From Streptomyces coffeae (GTDB lineage Bacteria > Actinomycetota > Actinomycetes > Streptomycetales > Streptomycetaceae), in contig NZ_JAERRF010000005.1 of assembly GCF_016741875.1 (NCBI RefSeq), positions 310,001-374,000 on the forward strand: 64,000 nt of DNA. The letters run 5' to 3'. A model generated the notes under the pieces. The model was not told the origin of the DNA. It did not search any database and saw only the letters and a program-made list of their open reading frames with translations. Shown here piece after piece: positions 8,469 through 16,124 of the stretch (positions are counted from its first letter, which is position 1; every line of letters begins with the position of its first letter). A program made the translations under genes and the position numbers.

Positions 8469-9074
8469 TCATGCGCTCGCCCCGGCGCTCAGACCGCGCA
8501 CGGTGAGGTCGATGAGGTGGCGCAGCCGTGTGCTGAGGACGTCCAGGGGTTCGGGCTCCTGGGCGAGGCCGGTGAGGGCGTCCACCAGCAGGGTGGCGGT
8601 GTCCTGGGCGGTGAGGGCGTCGCCCAGGAGGTCGAGGTCGGCCGCGGCGGAGTCCAGTACGGCCGCGACGACGGTGATCAGACGGGCCCTCAGGGCGGCC
8701 GAGAGGTTTCCGGTCGTCCCGGTGGCGTCGCCGAGCGCGGCGGACTCGGCGAACAGCTCCTTGCGCGCGTTCGCGTCGAGCGTTCCGGCGGAGAGCTCCA
8801 GCTTCACCGTGAGAACGCCGAACAGCCGGTCCACCGTGCTGCCTTCGGCCTCGGCCGCCCGTTCCGCGGTGCGGATCATCTGGTCGACCAGCCGGTTCCC
8901 CACGGTGCGGAAGATGTCCTCCTTCCCGCCGAAGTGCTGGTAGAGGGCGGGGCGGGACATGGCCGACGCCTGGGCCAGGAGGTCCATGGAGGTGAGCCGG
9001 TAGCCGTAGCGGCCGAAGACGCCGAGGGCCGCGTCGAGGATCTGGTCGCGTCTGACGCTGGTGTCACGTGGCAT
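8469..9074 (-). CDS. TetR/AcrR family transcriptional regulator
   Basis: A 201-residue repressor-type protein. The N-terminal helix-turn-helix spans about residues 8-55, with the typical RRDQILDAALGVFGRYGYRLTSMD and the recognition helix MSRPALYQHFGGKEDIF. The C-terminal ligand domain is not assigned. A nested pair of inverted repeats covers its start codon and upstream region, suggesting autoregulation. The membrane protein at 9135-10358 lies upstream on the same strand and reads towards it, 60 bases apart, so the two may be cotranscribed or share control through this gap. Confidence 0.88.
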   Translation of the reverse strand: MPRDTSVRRDQILDAALGVFGRYGYRLTSMDLLAQASAMSRPALYQHFGGKEDIFRTVGNRLVDQMIRTAERAAEAEGSTVDRLFGVLTVKLELSAGTLDANARKELFAESAALGDATGTTGNLSAALRARLITVVAAVLDSAAADLDLLGDALTAQDTATLLVDALTGLAQEPEPLDVLSTRLRHLIDLTVRGLSAGASA

Positions 9075-9101
9075 TCTGACAGAATGCGTTCATAGTGTCA
9101 G
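9072..9101. promoter_or_regulatory. Nested inverted repeats, candidate TetR operator
   Basis: Two inverted repeats overlap: CATTCT-GAC-AGAATG (9072-9086), which includes the tetR start codon, and CTGACA-14 bases-TGTCAG (9076-9101). Position over the start of a tetR gene is typical for autorepression. Confidence 0.5.
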
Positions 9102-9134
9102 GGTGTCAATGAGGAAGCGGATGAGGCGAGTTGA

Positions 9135-10358
9135 TCATCTCGCCGGAGTGCGCTCCGAGCGACCCCGGCGGAACCAGCGCTGCGCCTTGTGCAGGAAAGG
9201 AAAGCGTTCGTGCTTCTCCCGGGCGCTGCGGTCCAGCTCCTCCATCAGCCGCTTGGAACGCTGCTCCATGTCCAGCTCGGCGAGGATGCGGTCGACCTCC
9301 GCGAGCAGCGCGCCGTGCAACTGCCAATGCCCGGGGTGCTGCCGGACACGGCGCAGCAGGGTCCGGGCGACGTGGTCACGGCTGGCGTGTGCGGTGGCGA
9401 GCTCGTTCGCCAGCCGGGATTCGGCCTCCTCGGCGCTGGCGCTGACCGGGCTGGTGACCAGCACCGCGAAGCTCTCGACGGCCGAAGCCATATGGACGAA
9501 GAGGTCGTGCAGCTCCTCCGCCACGGTCGGCGGGAACAGGGGCTCGTCGGTCCGCTCCTTGGCCAGGTCGGTCAAAGTGCGGGTGAGGACCCGCAGGACA
9601 ACCGTGCAGATCTCCAGGGTGTCCAGCCCGGTGCGCAGCACCACGCGGTACAGCAGCCCCTCCTTGACGCGGGGGTTGAGCCGTACGCTGTCCTCCGCCT
9701 GCCGGAGGGCGGCGTCCACCTGGGCGATGTCGTGGTCGAGGCGGCGGGCCTCGTGGAGCCGGGCGGCGGCCCGTTCCACCGGGGTGTGGCTGCCGAGCTC
9801 CTCGGCCATGTGCAGCAGCAGCTGACGCATCCGCCGGGCGAGGTCCTCGATGGACTTGCCGGCCGTCTCCACCCAGACCGGGGGCGCGAGCAGGAAGTTG
9901 AAGAGCAGTCCGACCACGGCGCCGATCAGCGTCTCCAGCACCCGGTCCCAGGCGGTGTTGGTCACCTGGGTCACACCGAGGACCAGCATGGCGCTGATCG
10001 CCACCTCGGGTACGAACTCGCTCACCCGCGCGAAGTGGCCCGCGGTCAGTGACGCCAGGATGATCAGCCCCAGACTCCACCAGGACAGTCCCATCAGCGC
10101 GCTGAAGGCGATGGCGATCAGCACACCCACGACCACCGCGTTGACCCTGCGGATACCGGTGGTGAGGGTGGCGTACAGGGTGACCTGGACGACGAGGAGG
10201 GCGGTGAGCGGTGCGGTCAGCGGGGCCGTCTCGTTGCTCAGTTGCAGCGCGACGACGTAGGCGATGGTCGCGGCCGCCGCGGAACGCATCGTCTGTACGA
10301 CGACCGGGTCACTGCGCCGTTTGACGAGGTCGGCCAAGGGGTCGAGAACTTCTGGCAC
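9135..10358 (-). CDS. FUSC family membrane protein (aromatic acid exporter-like)
   Basis: A 407-residue protein. The N-terminal half has about six hydrophobic helices (AAAATIAYVVALQL, ALLVVQVTLYATL, VNAVVVGVLIAIAFSALMGL, LGLIILASLTAGHFA, AISAMLVLGVTQV, VLETLIGAVVGLLFNFLLAP), followed by a long helical cytoplasmic region (residues about 180-400) rich in charged heptads. This matches half-size FUSC/ArAE proteins linked to efflux of aromatic acids or phospholipid-associated transport. The GTG at 10358 has GGAAGGGG upstream; longer extensions would run through the divergent PemK-like gene. Neighbouring TetR suggests inducible efflux, which is inference. Confidence 0.78.
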   Translation of the reverse strand: MPEVLDPLADLVKRRSDPVVVQTMRSAAAATIAYVVALQLSNETAPLTAPLTALLVVQVTLYATLTTGIRRVNAVVVGVLIAIAFSALMGLSWWSLGLIILASLTAGHFARVSEFVPEVAISAMLVLGVTQVTNTAWDRVLETLIGAVVGLLFNFLLAPPVWVETAGKSIEDLARRMRQLLLHMAEELGSHTPVERAAARLHEARRLDHDIAQVDAALRQAEDSVRLNPRVKEGLLYRVVLRTGLDTLEICTVVLRVLTRTLTDLAKERTDEPLFPPTVAEELHDLFVHMASAVESFAVLVTSPVSASAEEAESRLANELATAHASRDHVARTLLRRVRQHPGHWQLHGALLAEVDRILAELDMEQRSKRLMEELDRSAREKHERFPFLHKAQRWFRRGRSERTPAR

Positions 10359-10427
10359 GTTACTGCCCCTTCCACCCAGGGGGACCTGGCATGACATCCG
10401 GTCTCGCGGACGGGCTAACGTGTGGGC

Positions 10428-10922
10428 ATGATCAGGCCATTCCATCGGAATCACGCCACGGGCGGAACCCGCGCGACCGAGGAGAGCGACGGCGCGGCCC
10501 TCCCGGGGAGCACCGGACCCGCCGCCACGGTCGAGACCCATCCGCGCCAGGTCGGCCGGGTGCGGACGGAGTACGCACCGGATCCGGACGGGGATCCGGA
10601 CCCCGGGGAGATCGTCTGGACCTGGGTTCCCTACGAGGAGAACGACGGGCGGGGCAAGGACCGTCCGGTGCTGGTGGTGGCGCGCGAGCGGGGCGGGACC
10701 CTGCTGGCCGTGCAGCTGTCCAGCAAGCGGCATGACGACGACCGCGAGTGGGTGGCGATCGGCTCCGGGCCGTGGGACCGGGCGGGGCGCGAGTCCTGGG
10801 TGGATCTGGACCGGGTGCTGCGGGTGCATCCGGAGGGGATGCGGCGGGAGGCGTGCGCCCTCGACCGGCCGCGCTTCGACCGGGTCGTGGTGCGGCTGCG
10901 GCAGCGCTACGGCTGGAGGTGA
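10428..10922 (+). CDS. PemK/MazF-like domain protein, no antitoxin beside it
   Basis: A 164-residue protein with a variable N-terminal 55 residues and a MazF/PemK-like barrel afterwards: PGEIVWTWVPYEENDGRGKDRPVLVV (the MazF-type GxVxWxxVPxxDGxxKxRP pattern), LLAVQLSSKRHDD, a DLDRVLRV strand and the C-terminal VVVRLRQRYGWR. No small antitoxin-like gene lies immediately upstream or downstream, so calling it a toxin would be premature; solitary members of this type are common in Streptomyces. The ATG at 10428 lies just downstream of a TAACGT -10-like element, consistent with a near-leaderless mRNA. GTG 10422 is an alternative. Confidence 0.7.
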   Translation: MIRPFHRNHATGGTRATEESDGAALPGSTGPAATVETHPRQVGRVRTEYAPDPDGDPDPGEIVWTWVPYEENDGRGKDRPVLVVARERGGTLLAVQLSSKRHDDDREWVAIGSGPWDRAGRESWVDLDRVLRVHPEGMRREACALDRPRFDRVVVRLRQRYGWR

Positions 10923-10940
10923 GCGAATCGGGCCCGGGGC

Positions 10941-11486
10941 TCAGACGGCGTCGGCCAGGGCCAGCAGCTTGGTGACCGTGTTCCAGTTGCGGGCGGTCAC
11001 CAGCACTCCGAGCCGGATGCCGGTGATCTTCGCGGCCAGCTTGGAGCGTCCGAGCCCGTCCGGGCAGTGCAGAAAGACCTCGCGTCCGACGAGGCGGAAG
11101 CTGTCGGGCGCGTACCCGGCCTGGTCCAGGGCGTCCAGCGGCGTGGTGTCCTGCGGTACGTCCGACAGGAAGACCACATGCAGGGTCTTGGGCTCGGCCG
11201 TGGCCCCGGGGTACGGATTGGCCGCCACGGCGGCGGCCAGCTCGTCCCGGGTGCGGACCATCACCGGTACGGAGAAGCCGAGATCGGCGGAGAAGCGCTC
11301 CTGAAGGACGCGGGCCGTCTCCTCGGGCGGCGTACCGGGGTCGGCGAAGACGATATTGCCGGTCTGGAGGTGGACGGTGACGTCCGTGAACCCGAGGCCG
11401 GCCATCAGCTCGCGCTGCCGGGCCATCGGGAACTTCTTGTTGCCGCCCACATTGATGCCGCGGAGCAGCGCTATCTGGGATGCCAT
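10941..11486 (-). CDS. DUF1697 domain-containing protein
   Basis: A 181-residue protein with the family's N-terminal signature ALLRGINVGGNKKFPMA, the TGNIVF strand near residue 48 and the central VVFLSDVP segment. It starts at the ATG at 11486 behind a GAGGAG site. The fold is a small alpha/beta protein of unknown biochemical role. It converges tail to tail with the PemK-like gene, with 18 bases between the stops. Confidence 0.88.
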   Translation of the reverse strand: MASQIALLRGINVGGNKKFPMARQRELMAGLGFTDVTVHLQTGNIVFADPGTPPEETARVLQERFSADLGFSVPVMVRTRDELAAAVAANPYPGATAEPKTLHVVFLSDVPQDTTPLDALDQAGYAPDSFRLVGREVFLHCPDGLGRSKLAAKITGIRLGVLVTARNWNTVTKLLALADAV

Positions 11487-11608
11487 GGCCGTACTCTCCT
11501 CGTGCACCGACCTCTGCGCCCGCTGCGCGTGGACCGGACGCTCCGATCGTACGACCCGGGTCCGACAGCGGCCCCCGGCCCGGTCCGGGCCCACGGCATG
11601 ATGGGGGA

Positions 11609-12256
11609 GTGCGGCTGGAAGCGATCACCTGGGAGCGGCTGACCGACGCGACCGCCGACCGGATCGCCGGGCTGACGGCGGCCGACGGCGGCCCCTGGCT
11701 CCGGGTGGCGGTCGACGGCGCTCCGGCGGCGGACACCGGGCGGCTGGCCGGTGAGCTGGCGGAGGGTCTGCGGCTGCGGGGGCGTCCGGTGCTGGTGGTC
11801 GCGGCGGCGGGGTTCTGGCGGCCCGCCTCACTGCGTCTGGAGTACGGCCGGCGGGATCCGGACGCGTACTACGACAGCTGGCTCGACACCGGGGCGCTGT
11901 GGCGTGAGGTCTTCGCCCCGCTGGAGGCGGGGCCGGAGGCGACCGGCCGGGTGCTCCCCGATCTGTGGGACCCGGTGACCGACCGCGCCACCCGCTCGCC
12001 GTACGCCCAACTGCCGCCGGGCGGGGTGCTGCTGCTCCACGGCGCGCTGCTGCTGGGGCACTGGTTTCCGTTCGACCTGTCGGTGCATCTGCGGCTGTCC
12101 CCGGCCGCCCTGGCCCGCCGCACCGACGAGGACGAGCGGTGGACCCTGTCCGCGTTCGCGCGCTATGAGGACGAGGTGCGGCCCGACGAGACGGCGGATG
12201 TGGTGGTGCGGGTGGACGACCCCCGGCACCCGGCATGGCGCCGCCCGGAGGCATGA
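11609..12256 (+). CDS. Uridine kinase-like protein with degenerate P-loop
   Basis: A 215-residue protein resembling the uridine kinase-like branch of P-loop NTPases. VLVVAAAGFWRPASLRLEYGRRDPDAYYDSWLD near residue 50 corresponds to the nucleoside-binding region, and GGVLLLHGALLLGHWFPFDLSVHLRLSPAALARRT near 132 to the lid and Walker B-like strand. The expected Walker A (GxxxxGKS/T) is replaced by VDGAPAADTGRL, so ATP binding is doubtful. The GTG at 11609 is the only good start in frame. It is divergent from the DUF1697 gene. A perfect hairpin overlaps its stop codon. Confidence 0.72.
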   Translation: MRLEAITWERLTDATADRIAGLTAADGGPWLRVAVDGAPAADTGRLAGELAEGLRLRGRPVLVVAAAGFWRPASLRLEYGRRDPDAYYDSWLDTGALWREVFAPLEAGPEATGRVLPDLWDPVTDRATRSPYAQLPPGGVLLLHGALLLGHWFPFDLSVHLRLSPAALARRTDEDERWTLSAFARYEDEVRPDETADVVVRVDDPRHPAWRRPEA

Positions 12257-12273
12257 CCCTCGCCTCCGGGCGG
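12241..12273. terminator. Perfect hairpin overlapping the stop of the uridine kinase-like gene
   Basis: CCGCCCGGAGGC (12241-12252) pairs perfectly with 12262-12273 around a 9-base loop that contains the stop codon. It lies between convergent genes and probably works as a bidirectional terminator. Confidence 0.7.
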
Positions 12274-12295
12274 CACAGGTGTGTGTGCGCGGGCC

Positions 12296-12955
12296 CTACT
12301 TCTTCTCCGGGCACTCCTTCCAGGCGAAGTGATAGGTGGTGCTCACATCGCCGTCGGTGGAGTCCATCGTCATGAAGCTGGTGGTGTCACGGGTGTTGGA
12401 GGTGCCCGCGTTGACCCGCAGCTCCGTGTTGATGTTGAAGTTCCGCAGTTCGCCGCAGGGCGACCACACCACGGTGGCGATATCGGCGATGTCGGTCGCC
12501 TGCCAGTTGTCGTCGTACGGCCCATTGAAATCATGGGCGTTGGAGGTGGTCTGCGACTGCCCCTGGAAGTAGTACGAGGCTTTCTCCACGCTGGAGGCGC
12601 CCTTTTCCAGATGGGCGAAGCCGCGGTAGTCGACGCTGGCGATCGCGTAGCTGAAGCCCTGCGGAACATGGGTGACCAGGCTCAGCTGACAGTTCTTCCG
12701 GAAGTCCGTCGGCTTGGCGCCCTTGCCCACCTGGGCGAGATAGTCGCTGTAGGTGACGGTGAACGCCGTATTGTCCTCAGAGACGGCCACTGCCGCCGTA
12801 CCCGCCGGACAGCCCGAGCCGTTCACGGTTGCCACGGTGATCACGATCTTGTCGGGTGGCACCGTGTCGAACGGCGGTTGTGCGGACCCCTGGGAGGTCA
12901 TCATCGAGGCGAATAACGCCGTGATCACACCGCCTGTGTACAGAACACCGGGCAT
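12296..12955 (-). CDS. DUF4360 domain-containing secreted protein (copy 1)
   Basis: A 219-residue exported protein. A short signal sequence (GVLYTGGVITALFASMMTS) precedes the mature DUF4360 domain: NGSGCPAGTAAVAVSEDNTAF near residue 44, TVTYSDYLAQVG near 65, RKNCQLSL near 82, YAIASVDYRGFAHL near 98, and the C-terminal FAWKECP. Four conserved cysteines probably make disulfides. Related proteins were first noted in fungi and actinomycetes; function is unknown. The ATG at 12955 has GGAGAA upstream. It lies 81 bases downstream of a close paralogue, so this is a tandem duplication. Confidence 0.85.
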   Translation of the reverse strand: MPGVLYTGGVITALFASMMTSQGSAQPPFDTVPPDKIVITVATVNGSGCPAGTAAVAVSEDNTAFTVTYSDYLAQVGKGAKPTDFRKNCQLSLVTHVPQGFSYAIASVDYRGFAHLEKGASSVEKASYYFQGQSQTTSNAHDFNGPYDDNWQATDIADIATVVWSPCGELRNFNINTELRVNAGTSNTRDTTSFMTMDSTDGDVSTTYHFAWKECPEKK

Positions 12956-13036
12956 GATTCTCCATTCAATCATCGGGCTGACGGCGGCGGGAATCCACAC
13001 GGACTCCGATGCCGTCGTGGCTGCTGGATTTCCGCA

Positions 13037-13690
13037 CTACCGGGAGGAGGAAGGACATTCCTTCCAGGCAAGGTGGTAAATGGTGTTGACGCCGCCGTCG
13101 GTGGAGTCCATGGCCATGAAGCTGCTGCTGCCCGCCGGTGAGGACCCGGCGTTCACCCGGAGTTCGGAGTTGATGTTGAGGTTCCGGTCCTGGCCGCAGG
13201 GCGCCCAGACCAGCGCGCTGTAGTCCGTGCTGTCGGTGGTCTGCCAGTTGTCCTGGTACGGGCCGCTGAAGTCATGGGTCCGCGAGGCGGTGTCGGCCGA
13301 GCCCTGGAAGTAGTAACTCGCCTTCTCGGTGCCGCGGGCGCCCCTTTGCAGCGAGGCATAGCCGCGGTAGTCGACCTCGGCGATCGCGTAGGTGAAGCCC
13401 TGCGGGATATGCACATCCAGGTTGAGCTGGCAGTTCTTCCGGATGTCGGTCGGGTCCGCACCGCCGCCGACCTGGGCGAGGTAGTCGCTGTAGGTGACGG
13501 TGAACGCCGTGTTGTCGCCCGCCACCGCGACGGCCGCGGTGCCTTTCGGGCAGCCCGATCCGTTCACGGTCCTGACGCTCACCTGGATCTTTTCCGGGGG
13601 TGCATCGGGGGCCGAGGAAACGCCTTGGGTGGAAAGGGCCGAAGCGAATAACGCAGCGGCCGCGCCACCGGCGAGCAGTACACCGGACAT
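13037..13690 (-). CDS. DUF4360 domain-containing secreted protein (copy 2)
   Basis: A 217-residue paralogue of the downstream gene, with the same order of landmarks: signal sequence AGGAAAALFASALSTQG, NGSGCPKGTAAVAVAGDNTAF, TVTYSDYLAQVGGGADPTD, RKNCQLNLD and the C-terminal LAWKECP. The two copies are closely similar along most of the mature region and differ mainly in the signal peptide and in the region just after it. The ATG at 13690 has a GGAG site. A 355-base upstream region with two inverted repeats suggests it is first in a two-gene unit. Confidence 0.85.
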   Translation of the reverse strand: MSGVLLAGGAAAALFASALSTQGVSSAPDAPPEKIQVSVRTVNGSGCPKGTAAVAVAGDNTAFTVTYSDYLAQVGGGADPTDIRKNCQLNLDVHIPQGFTYAIAEVDYRGYASLQRGARGTEKASYYFQGSADTASRTHDFSGPYQDNWQTTDSTDYSALVWAPCGQDRNLNINSELRVNAGSSPAGSSSFMAMDSTDGGVNTIYHLAWKECPSSSR

Positions 13691-14045
13691 GGCACTCCAA
13701 TTCGATCATTGACGGGGACGTGGTTGAACCGTGAAGGAATGTGCTGGTGTTTCAGGAAGGGCGGCAGAACGCGGTACGAACAACGCGGGACAAGAACGCC
13801 GTACGAAGAGCGCGGTGCGGAAGAGCTGTTGAGCGGAACAGCTACCACAGAGGTGCCCGGCGGCTGGCAGAATGCCAGGGCAATGAGCGTCAGAAATATG
13901 CGTCCGACGCATTCTTGCCCGGTGCGGGTCCGCGAGCGATCCTAAGATAAGGGTGGGCGGCATCCACGACAAGTGGGAACGAGTATTTCCCGGGCAAGAT
14001 ATTTTCCGCCCGCCGCACCGGTGAAGAGGCGGACCGGAGAAGGAA
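13691..14045. other. Intergenic region upstream of the DUF4360 pair
   Basis: 355 bases, AT-richer than its surroundings, between the DUF4360 pair and the 3' end of ogt. Visible structure: a perfect inverted repeat AGCTGTT-GAGCGG-AACAGCT at 13824-13843 and a second, TGCGTC-C-GACGCA, at 13899-13911. No convincing ORF is seen in any frame. Confidence 0.55.
13824..13843. promoter_or_regulatory. Inverted repeat, candidate operator upstream of DUF4360 genes
   Basis: Perfect 7-base arms AGCTGTT and AACAGCT with a 6-base spacer, about 135 bases upstream of the copy 2 start. It could be an operator or a leader hairpin. Confidence 0.4.
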
Positions 14046-14666
14046 TCAGAACAGGGGCTGCGGGAGAACGCCTTCCAGCGCCAGAAGCGCGCGTTTGGTC
14101 TCCAGCCCACCGCCGAAGCCGCCGATTCCGCCGTCGCTCTCGACAACCCGATGACAGGCGACCACGACCGGCAGCGGATTGCTGCCCATGGCCATACCGA
14201 CGGCGCGGGCGGCGCCCGGTTCACCCACCCGGTCCGCGAGGTCCTGATAGCCCACCACCGTGCCGTACGGCACGCCGTCGGCCAGCTCACGCAGCACCCG
14301 GCGGTTGAAGCCCGTGGTCAGTGACCAGTCCAGGGGGACGGTGAACTCCTTGAGGCCACCCGCGAAATAGCCCTCCAGTTGCCGGACCGCCTCCGCGAGA
14401 GCCGCGGCGCGGTGCGGCGCGGGCGCGGGTCCGGTGCCCAGCCGGCGGGTGAGCCGCGAGACGGCCTCGGCCGCCGTCTTCCCGTCGGCGTGGAAGACCA
14501 CCAGGGCCAGCCCCTGGTCGGTGGCCGCGAGCAGCAGCGGGCCGATGGGGGTGTCCAGCACCTCCCAGGACCAGGCACGTATCTCCGGCGCACGCACGTG
14601 CGGCCGCGCCGGGGCGTCCCGCTCGGGGGTCTGCTGCTCCGGGGTGTCCCGCTCTGCGCTCGTCAC
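14046..14666 (-). CDS. ogt: Methylated-DNA--protein-cysteine methyltransferase
   Basis: A suicide enzyme that transfers alkyl groups from O6-alkylguanine to its own cysteine. The N-terminal ribonuclease-like domain (TPIGPLLLAATDQGLALVVFH) is followed by the DNA-binding domain: helix-turn-helix region LRELADGVPYGTVVGYQDLADRVGEPGAARAVGMAM, the Asn hinge SNPLPVVV, and the acceptor Cys171 in A-C-H-R-V. The family signature is normally PCHRV; here residue 170 is Ala (GCC). The remaining catalytic context (His172, Arg173, GGLETKRALLALEG) is intact, so activity is likely kept. Start taken as GTG 14666, close to a -10-like element. Confidence 0.9.
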   Translation of the reverse strand: MTSAERDTPEQQTPERDAPARPHVRAPEIRAWSWEVLDTPIGPLLLAATDQGLALVVFHADGKTAAEAVSRLTRRLGTGPAPAPHRAAALAEAVRQLEGYFAGGLKEFTVPLDWSLTTGFNRRVLRELADGVPYGTVVGYQDLADRVGEPGAARAVGMAMGSNPLPVVVACHRVVESDGGIGGFGGGLETKRALLALEGVLPQPLF

Positions 14667-14769
14667 GGTTCCAGCGTAGGCGGGGGCACCGACAGCGCCC
14701 CGGCGGCCGGTCGGCCACCGGGGCGCTCCCCCACACAAAGGGCCCGGTCACGGGCCGCGAACAGACGGG

Positions 14770-15651
14770 TCAGTCGAGGTCGTCCAGGGCGTCCCGGATC
14801 ACATCGGGCTTGTTGGTGATGATGCCGTCCACCCCCATCCCCGCGACCGAGACCGCCGACGGGCCGTCGTTCACGGTCCAGGTGAAGACCTCCAGCGGAC
14901 GCCCGTGCGGGCCGCACACCGCATGGACCGCGGCCACATACCCGGAGTCGATGGTCCGGTAGTTCGGATTGATCTGGTCGGCGAACTCCGCGTACTGCGC
15001 CAGGTCTTCGACGGCGGGGGTGCCCAGATAGCCGGTGGTGACGCCCGGCCGCAGCCCGTGGACCGTCCGCAGGGAGGTCGCGTTGAAGCTCTGGACGATC
15101 AGCCGCTTCCGGTGCTTGCCGTCGAGCCAGCCTTCGTGCCGCAGCTCCCGGAGAGTCTGGCGCTCGATGCCGGGGTAGAGCTCGGGGGCCTTGAGCTCCA
15201 GCAGGAGCTTCTGGTGGTTGTCCGAAACCCGGTCCATGTACTCCTCGAGGGTCGGCACGGTCTCGCCCGCGAACCGGGAGCTGAACCAGCTTCCGGCGTC
15301 CAGCTTCTCGATCTCGTCGAGGGTGAAGTCGGAGATCTTCCAGGGCGCGCGGTCCGGGAAGACCTCCTCGGCGTTCGTGGTCCGGTCGAGGGTGGTGTCG
15401 TGCATGATGACCAGCTCGCCGTCCTTGGTGCGCTGGACGTCGTTCTCCACCCAGTCGATGCCGAGCTCGTCGGCCGCGTCGACGGCGGCGAGGGTGTTCT
15501 CGGGGGCGTAGGCGGAGGCGCCCCGATGCGCCACGGTCGTCGTGTGGTGGTGCGGATGGCCGGTCGCCTCGGCCGCCGTCATGGGGAGGAGGAAGAGCGC
15601 GGACATACCCAGGAGCGCGCCGGTTAACGCGGCGGCAGGACGGATCTGCAT
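14770..15651 (-). CDS. Secreted glycerophosphodiester phosphodiesterase
   Basis: A 293-residue secreted hydrolase releasing glycerol-3-phosphate from glycerophosphodiesters. A signal peptide covers about residues 1-30 (LTGALLGMSALFLLPMTAAEATG). The GDPD catalytic set is present: AHRGASAYAPENT near residue 41, WVENDVQRTKDG and LVIMHDTTLDRTTN near 67-90, LLLELKAPELYPGIE near 150, and the C-terminal VFTWTVNDGPSAVSVAGMGVDGIITNKPD. The ATG at 15651 has GAGGAG upstream. In Streptomyces such enzymes are often in the Pho regulon, but I did not find a clear PHO box in the 129 bases upstream. Confidence 0.92.
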   Translation of the reverse strand: MQIRPAAALTGALLGMSALFLLPMTAAEATGHPHHHTTTVAHRGASAYAPENTLAAVDAADELGIDWVENDVQRTKDGELVIMHDTTLDRTTNAEEVFPDRAPWKISDFTLDEIEKLDAGSWFSSRFAGETVPTLEEYMDRVSDNHQKLLLELKAPELYPGIERQTLRELRHEGWLDGKHRKRLIVQSFNATSLRTVHGLRPGVTTGYLGTPAVEDLAQYAEFADQINPNYRTIDSGYVAAVHAVCGPHGRPLEVFTWTVNDGPSAVSVAGMGVDGIITNKPDVIRDALDDLD

Positions 15652-15780
15652 ACGGACTCCTCGCGTCGTGTGACTCGCGCATGGCTCGTGAACGGCCAGA
15701 GGGTCCCAGACGCGCGGCCCCGGGGATAGATATCGAATGGGGGAAACAGTCCGCTGGGGAAACAGTCCGCGCCGCCCCGC

Positions 15781-15981
15781 TCACCCTCGTGGGCGCTCGA
15801 ACGTGACGAGCAGCCCCTCCACCCCGCCCGGTCCGACCCGGCCCTTCACATCCGCGCTCGTTATCGCCTTCACCCGCCAGCCGTCGGCCGCGTACTTGTT
15901 CAGCAGATCCTCGACCTTGTCGGCCGACATCTTGCCGCCGATCAGACCCTCACGGATCTGGATCACCTTGTACTCGTACAT
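15781..15981 (-). CDS. DUF4177 domain-containing small protein
   Basis: A 66-residue protein beginning MYEYKVIQIRE, with KYAADGWRVKAITSADV and a C-terminal strand LLVTFERP, the typical DUF4177 layout. The ATG at 15981 has AAGGGAA upstream. Function unknown. It is transcribed away from uvrB. Confidence 0.82.
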   Translation of the reverse strand: MYEYKVIQIREGLIGGKMSADKVEDLLNKYAADGWRVKAITSADVKGRVGPGGVEGLLVTFERPRG

Positions 15982-16124
15982 GATCGATTCCCTTCGCTCC
16001 GGTGTCGTCAGGGGCCGTCCGCGGGCCGTGGAAACCGGCCGCGAGCCCGTCCGGGCCAGGCTACGGGGCGGCTGCCGGGGCGACCGAGCCTTCGTTGTCG
16101 GTGGCGAGTCGTACCGTGGGTGAC

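Noticed and set aside
13709..13950. Small plus-strand frames in the DUF4360 upstream region
   Set aside because: Basic, low-complexity translations, no ribosome sites, third-position bias absent.
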